Shown here one piece after another: positions 35,498 through 37,877 of a DNA stretch of 37,877 nt (positions within the stretch are counted from its first letter, which is position 1; each line of letters starts with the position of its first letter). The notes below the pieces were generated by a model. The model did not search any database. It was not told the origin of the DNA and was given only the letters and a program-made list of their open reading frames with translations. The position numbers and the translations under genes were made by a program. Location of the stretch: NCBI GenBank assembly GCA_021734005.1, contig JAIPJV010000001.1, positions 1 through 37,877 of the forward strand, given 5' to 3'. The stretch comes from Fidelibacterota bacterium (GTDB lineage: Bacteria; Fidelibacterota; UBA2242; JAFGTP01).

Positions 35498-36646
35498 ATG
35501 AAAACGATAAAAACGGGTATAATTGGGTGTGGATTTATGGGACAATCCCATATTGAAAATATCCGCCGGATTCCCAATGTTGAGATAACGGCAGTTTCCG
35601 ATATAGTAGAGAATAAAAGGAGGAAGTTAGCTGAATCCTATAATATTTCCAAAGTATATAAGAACTGGCATGAACTTGCTAAAGACCCAGAGATTGATGT
35701 AATCCATAATTGTACTCCAAATCATATGCACTATGAGATTAACAAGTCTGCTATCCAGGAAGGTAAAGCCATTCTATCAGAGAAGCCGCTGACAAATGAT
35801 GAGCAGAGGTCGGAAGAATTACTCAAAATTGCAAAAGAGAAGAATATATTAGCGGGTGTCAATTTTAATTACAGAAACTATCCCTTGATTCAGCATGCCC
35901 GGCAAATGATTAAAAATGGTGAAATTGGTCAAATATATTTAGTTCATGGTCATTATCTTCAAGATTGGCTTTTATATAAAAGTGATTACAACTGGAGAGT
36001 AGATAAAAAAAAGGGGGGCGCATCTCGAGCTATTGCAGATATTGGTTCCCATTGGTGTGATATGCTTCAATTTTTAACAGGTAAAAAAGTAGTCAAAGTC
36101 TTTAGTGATCTGAATATAATTCATAAAACAAGATATAAACCAGCTTCAGAAAGTGAAACTTTCAGAGGAAAAGAAGTAGATAGAAATGGTAATGAAATAG
36201 AAGTCAATACAGAAGATACTGGAACTGTAATATTTCAGTTAGAAGATAATATTAGAGGTGTATTTAACGTCTCTCAGGTTAGCGCTGGCCATAAAAATTG
36301 TTTTGATATTGAAATAAATGGCAGTCAAATGTCAATAGCCTGGACACAAGAAGAGCCTAACAAACTTTGGATGGGACATCGTGATAAACCAAACCAAGAG
36401 CTGGTAAAAGACCCGGCACTCCTTAATTCTGAAAGTAAGTCCTTTGCCCATTATCCAGGAGGACATCCTGAAGGATATCCGGATCTTTTTAAAAATATGT
36501 TTCTTGAATTTTACGAAGCTTTCCGGAATAATAAAACAATTGAAGACAAAGTGAACTTCCCGACTTTTGAGGACGGCTACCAAGAAAATCGAATTGTTGA
36601 AGCCGTATTGAAGAGTAATAATGAAAAATGTTGGATTACATTGTGA
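35498..36646 (+). CDS. Gfo/Idh/MocA-family oxidoreductase
   Basis: The 382-aa protein begins with the dinucleotide-binding GIIGCGFMGQSH (7-18). It has the family EKP motif at 95-97 (Lys96) and the catalytic-region DIGSHWCDML with Asp181 and His185. Members oxidise or reduce sugars and inositols with NAD(P). GGAGG lies before the ATG, 3 nt after the previous gene. It is followed by a sugar isomerase/epimerase-like gene, a frequent pairing in inositol- and sugar-oxidation routes. Confidence 0.93.
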   Translation: MKTIKTGIIGCGFMGQSHIENIRRIPNVEITAVSDIVENKRRKLAESYNISKVYKNWHELAKDPEIDVIHNCTPNHMHYEINKSAIQEGKAILSEKPLTNDEQRSEELLKIAKEKNILAGVNFNYRNYPLIQHARQMIKNGEIGQIYLVHGHYLQDWLLYKSDYNWRVDKKKGGASRAIADIGSHWCDMLQFLTGKKVVKVFSDLNIIHKTRYKPASESETFRGKEVDRNGNEIEVNTEDTGTVIFQLEDNIRGVFNVSQVSAGHKNCFDIEINGSQMSIAWTQEEPNKLWMGHRDKPNQELVKDPALLNSESKSFAHYPGGHPEGYPDLFKNMFLEFYEAFRNNKTIEDKVNFPTFEDGYQENRIVEAVLKSNNEKCWITL

Positions 36647-36679
36647 TAAAATAAAATCGAATAAATTGGAGGATAAAAA

Positions 36680-37606
36680 ATGAAATTAGGATTTTTAACA
36701 GCCTGTCTTCCCCAACTTAGCTTGGAGGAACTTGTTACCTGGGCTTCTGAAAAAGGTTTTCAATCCCTCGAACTAGCTGCCTGGCCAGTAGAATCTGATC
36801 GAGATTATCAAGCTCGTCAAATAGATGCAGATAATTTTGATAAAGATGAGGCCAAAAGAGTAAAAGAACTTTTTAAAAAATATGAACTCGAAATCTCAGG
36901 ATTTGGATACTATGAAAATAATATCCATCCCGATCTAAAGAAAAGAGAATTCTTCCTGAATCACTTGAAAAAAGTGATTAACACTGCATCTTTACTAGAT
37001 GTCGAATTAGTGGGAACATTTGTTGGAGCAAATCCCGATTTGTCACCTGCCGAGAATATTAATGAAATTGGTAAAGTACTGGGAGAAATTGTAAAATATG
37101 CTGAAGATGCAGGGGTAAAAATTATGATCGAAAATTGCCCCATGGAGAATTGGATAAAATTTGGGTTACCAGGTAATTATGCTTTCTCACCTGAATTATG
37201 GGAAGCGTTATTTAATGAAATACCATCTGATAATTTTGGTTTGAATCTTGATCCTTCTCATTTGTACTGGTTGGGGATTGACTATTTACAAATTGTTGAA
37301 GATTTTTCTTCAAAAATATTTCATGCCCATGCCAAGGACGCCGAAATTTTAGTTGATGGAGTAAATCGATTTGGCATATTTGGCGAACAGGTAGATCCCA
37401 CACCATGGAAATCAGGCTGGTGGCGCTATCGTATGCCAGGTACAGGCGAGATTGATTGGGGTAAATTTATTCAGAAACTTCAAGAATTTGGATATGATTA
37501 TGTACTTTCGATTGAACATGAAGACCCTGTATGGGAAGGGTCAGTCGAGAAAGTAAAGAAAGGCCTCCGACTTGGTCAAAAGCATTTAAGACAGTTTGTG
37601 ATATAG
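36680..37606 (+). CDS. Sugar phosphate isomerase/epimerase-like TIM barrel
   Basis: The 308-aa protein belongs to the xylose-isomerase-like TIM-barrel group. Likely metal ligands are Glu151 (MIENCPM), Asp191 (LNLDPSHL), His217 (HAHAKD) and Glu279 (LSIEHED). It starts MKLGFLTACLPQLSLEELV, typical of family members that act with Gfo/Idh/MocA dehydrogenases. GGAGG precedes the ATG. The substrate is unknown. Confidence 0.9.
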   Translation: MKLGFLTACLPQLSLEELVTWASEKGFQSLELAAWPVESDRDYQARQIDADNFDKDEAKRVKELFKKYELEISGFGYYENNIHPDLKKREFFLNHLKKVINTASLLDVELVGTFVGANPDLSPAENINEIGKVLGEIVKYAEDAGVKIMIENCPMENWIKFGLPGNYAFSPELWEALFNEIPSDNFGLNLDPSHLYWLGIDYLQIVEDFSSKIFHAHAKDAEILVDGVNRFGIFGEQVDPTPWKSGWWRYRMPGTGEIDWGKFIQKLQEFGYDYVLSIEHEDPVWEGSVEKVKKGLRLGQKHLRQFVI

Positions 37607-37740
37607 AATAATTATGATAGATTAGCGAAAATTAGATTTATCCTGATGTAAAAATTCTACTAACTTGAATTATTCAGACCAAAACTGCAAGATTTTAATT
37701 ATCTAATAAAAATCAGCTTTTTTTATAATAGGAGAAACAC

Positions 37741-37877
37741 ATGAATATACCTGGCGTAGATTATATACCTTATGGATCCCAATATTATCGAGCCCCATCA
37801 CCTAAAGAAGAAGATTGGGCAGAAGACCTGAAAAGAATGGCGGATTATGGTTTCAATATGGTAAAGTTTTGGGTTCA
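37741..37877 (+). CDS. GH42-like beta-galactosidase, 5' end only
   Basis: An ATG preceded by AGGAGA opens a frame that runs off the window. The 45 visible residues include YGSQYYRAPSPKEEDWAEDL and YGFNMVKFWV, which match the start of family 42 glycoside hydrolases (first strand of the barrel). Only the N-terminus is seen, so the assignment is tentative. It continues the catabolic block after a 134-bp gap. Confidence 0.65.
   Translation, partial: MNIPGVDYIPYGSQYYRAPSPKEEDWAEDLKRMADYGFNMVKFWV

Noticed and set aside
1..37877. CRISPR arrays, tRNA or rRNA genes
   Set aside because: No regularly spaced short repeats, no cloverleaf-like sequence and no rRNA-like conserved stretch were seen on either strand.

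Overview
The window is AT-rich bacterial DNA with every recognisable gene on the + strand. The downstream part points to a member of the Fibrobacterota-Chlorobiota-Bacteroidota (FCB) superphylum or a nearby candidate phylum such as Calditrichota, Marinimicrobia or KSB1. The evidence is a C-terminal type IX secretion (Por) sorting domain with the NYPNPFNP motif, a PorV/PorQ-type outer-membrane protein, a GWxTD-domain protein, a TonB-dependent receptor with a carboxypeptidase-regulatory-like N-terminus, and many signal peptides and lipoproteins. The exact phylum cannot be fixed from sequence reading alone.

Region 1 (about 1-5475) is visibly poorer in G+C than the rest, and its proteins are rich in Lys, Asn and Ile. 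It holds a compact cluster of dynamin-like genes: a fragment of a membrane-inserting dynamin C-terminus with no start codon in its upstream open frame, two intact large dynamin-family GTPases (about 615 and 659 aa), and a 192-aa protein with one N-terminal membrane anchor. This layout resembles bacterial multi-dynamin membrane-remodelling or phage-defence modules (LeoABC/Eleos-like), but the assignment is inference.

Region 2 (about 5476-8066) is a gene-poor junction. It contains an apparent outer-membrane-barrel fragment, a GC-richer patch with small palindromes, a 123-bp element bounded by about 26-bp terminal inverted repeats (MITE-like or a deleted IS), a small two-helix membrane protein followed by a strong rho-independent terminator, and about 1.2 kb of noncoding DNA. 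That last stretch has two promoters built to the same plan, each with a copy of the same LacI-type operator placed 7 nt after its -10 box.

Region 3 (8067 to the end) is a carbohydrate-utilisation locus. A LacI-family regulator is followed by a sugar ABC importer (lipoprotein binding protein and two permeases, no ATPase), then an envelope block: GWxTD protein, lipoprotein, FadL/OmpP1-like barrel, tandem CBM9-like surface protein with a Por sorting tail, zinc-type dehydrogenase, TonB-dependent receptor, a large secreted protein with a C-terminal sorting-like domain, and a PorV/PorQ-like protein. After a 313-bp gap with its own candidate promoter comes a catabolic block: GH106-like glycosidase, ribokinase, D-ribose pyranase, cytoplasmic sulfatase, GH39/GH5-type lipoprotein glycosidase, ureidoglycolate-lyase-like protein, a second glycosidase-like TIM-barrel protein, Gfo/Idh/MocA oxidoreductase, sugar isomerase/epimerase-like protein, and the start of a GH42-like gene cut by the window edge.

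Together these suggest capture and outer-membrane import of a sulfated, possibly deoxyhexose- or pentose-containing glycan by a TonB receptor without a recognisable SusD. Periplasmic trimming and ABC import would follow, then cytoplasmic desulfation, hydrolysis, phosphorylation and isomerisation, under a self-regulated LacI repressor. The substrate is not known from the sequence.
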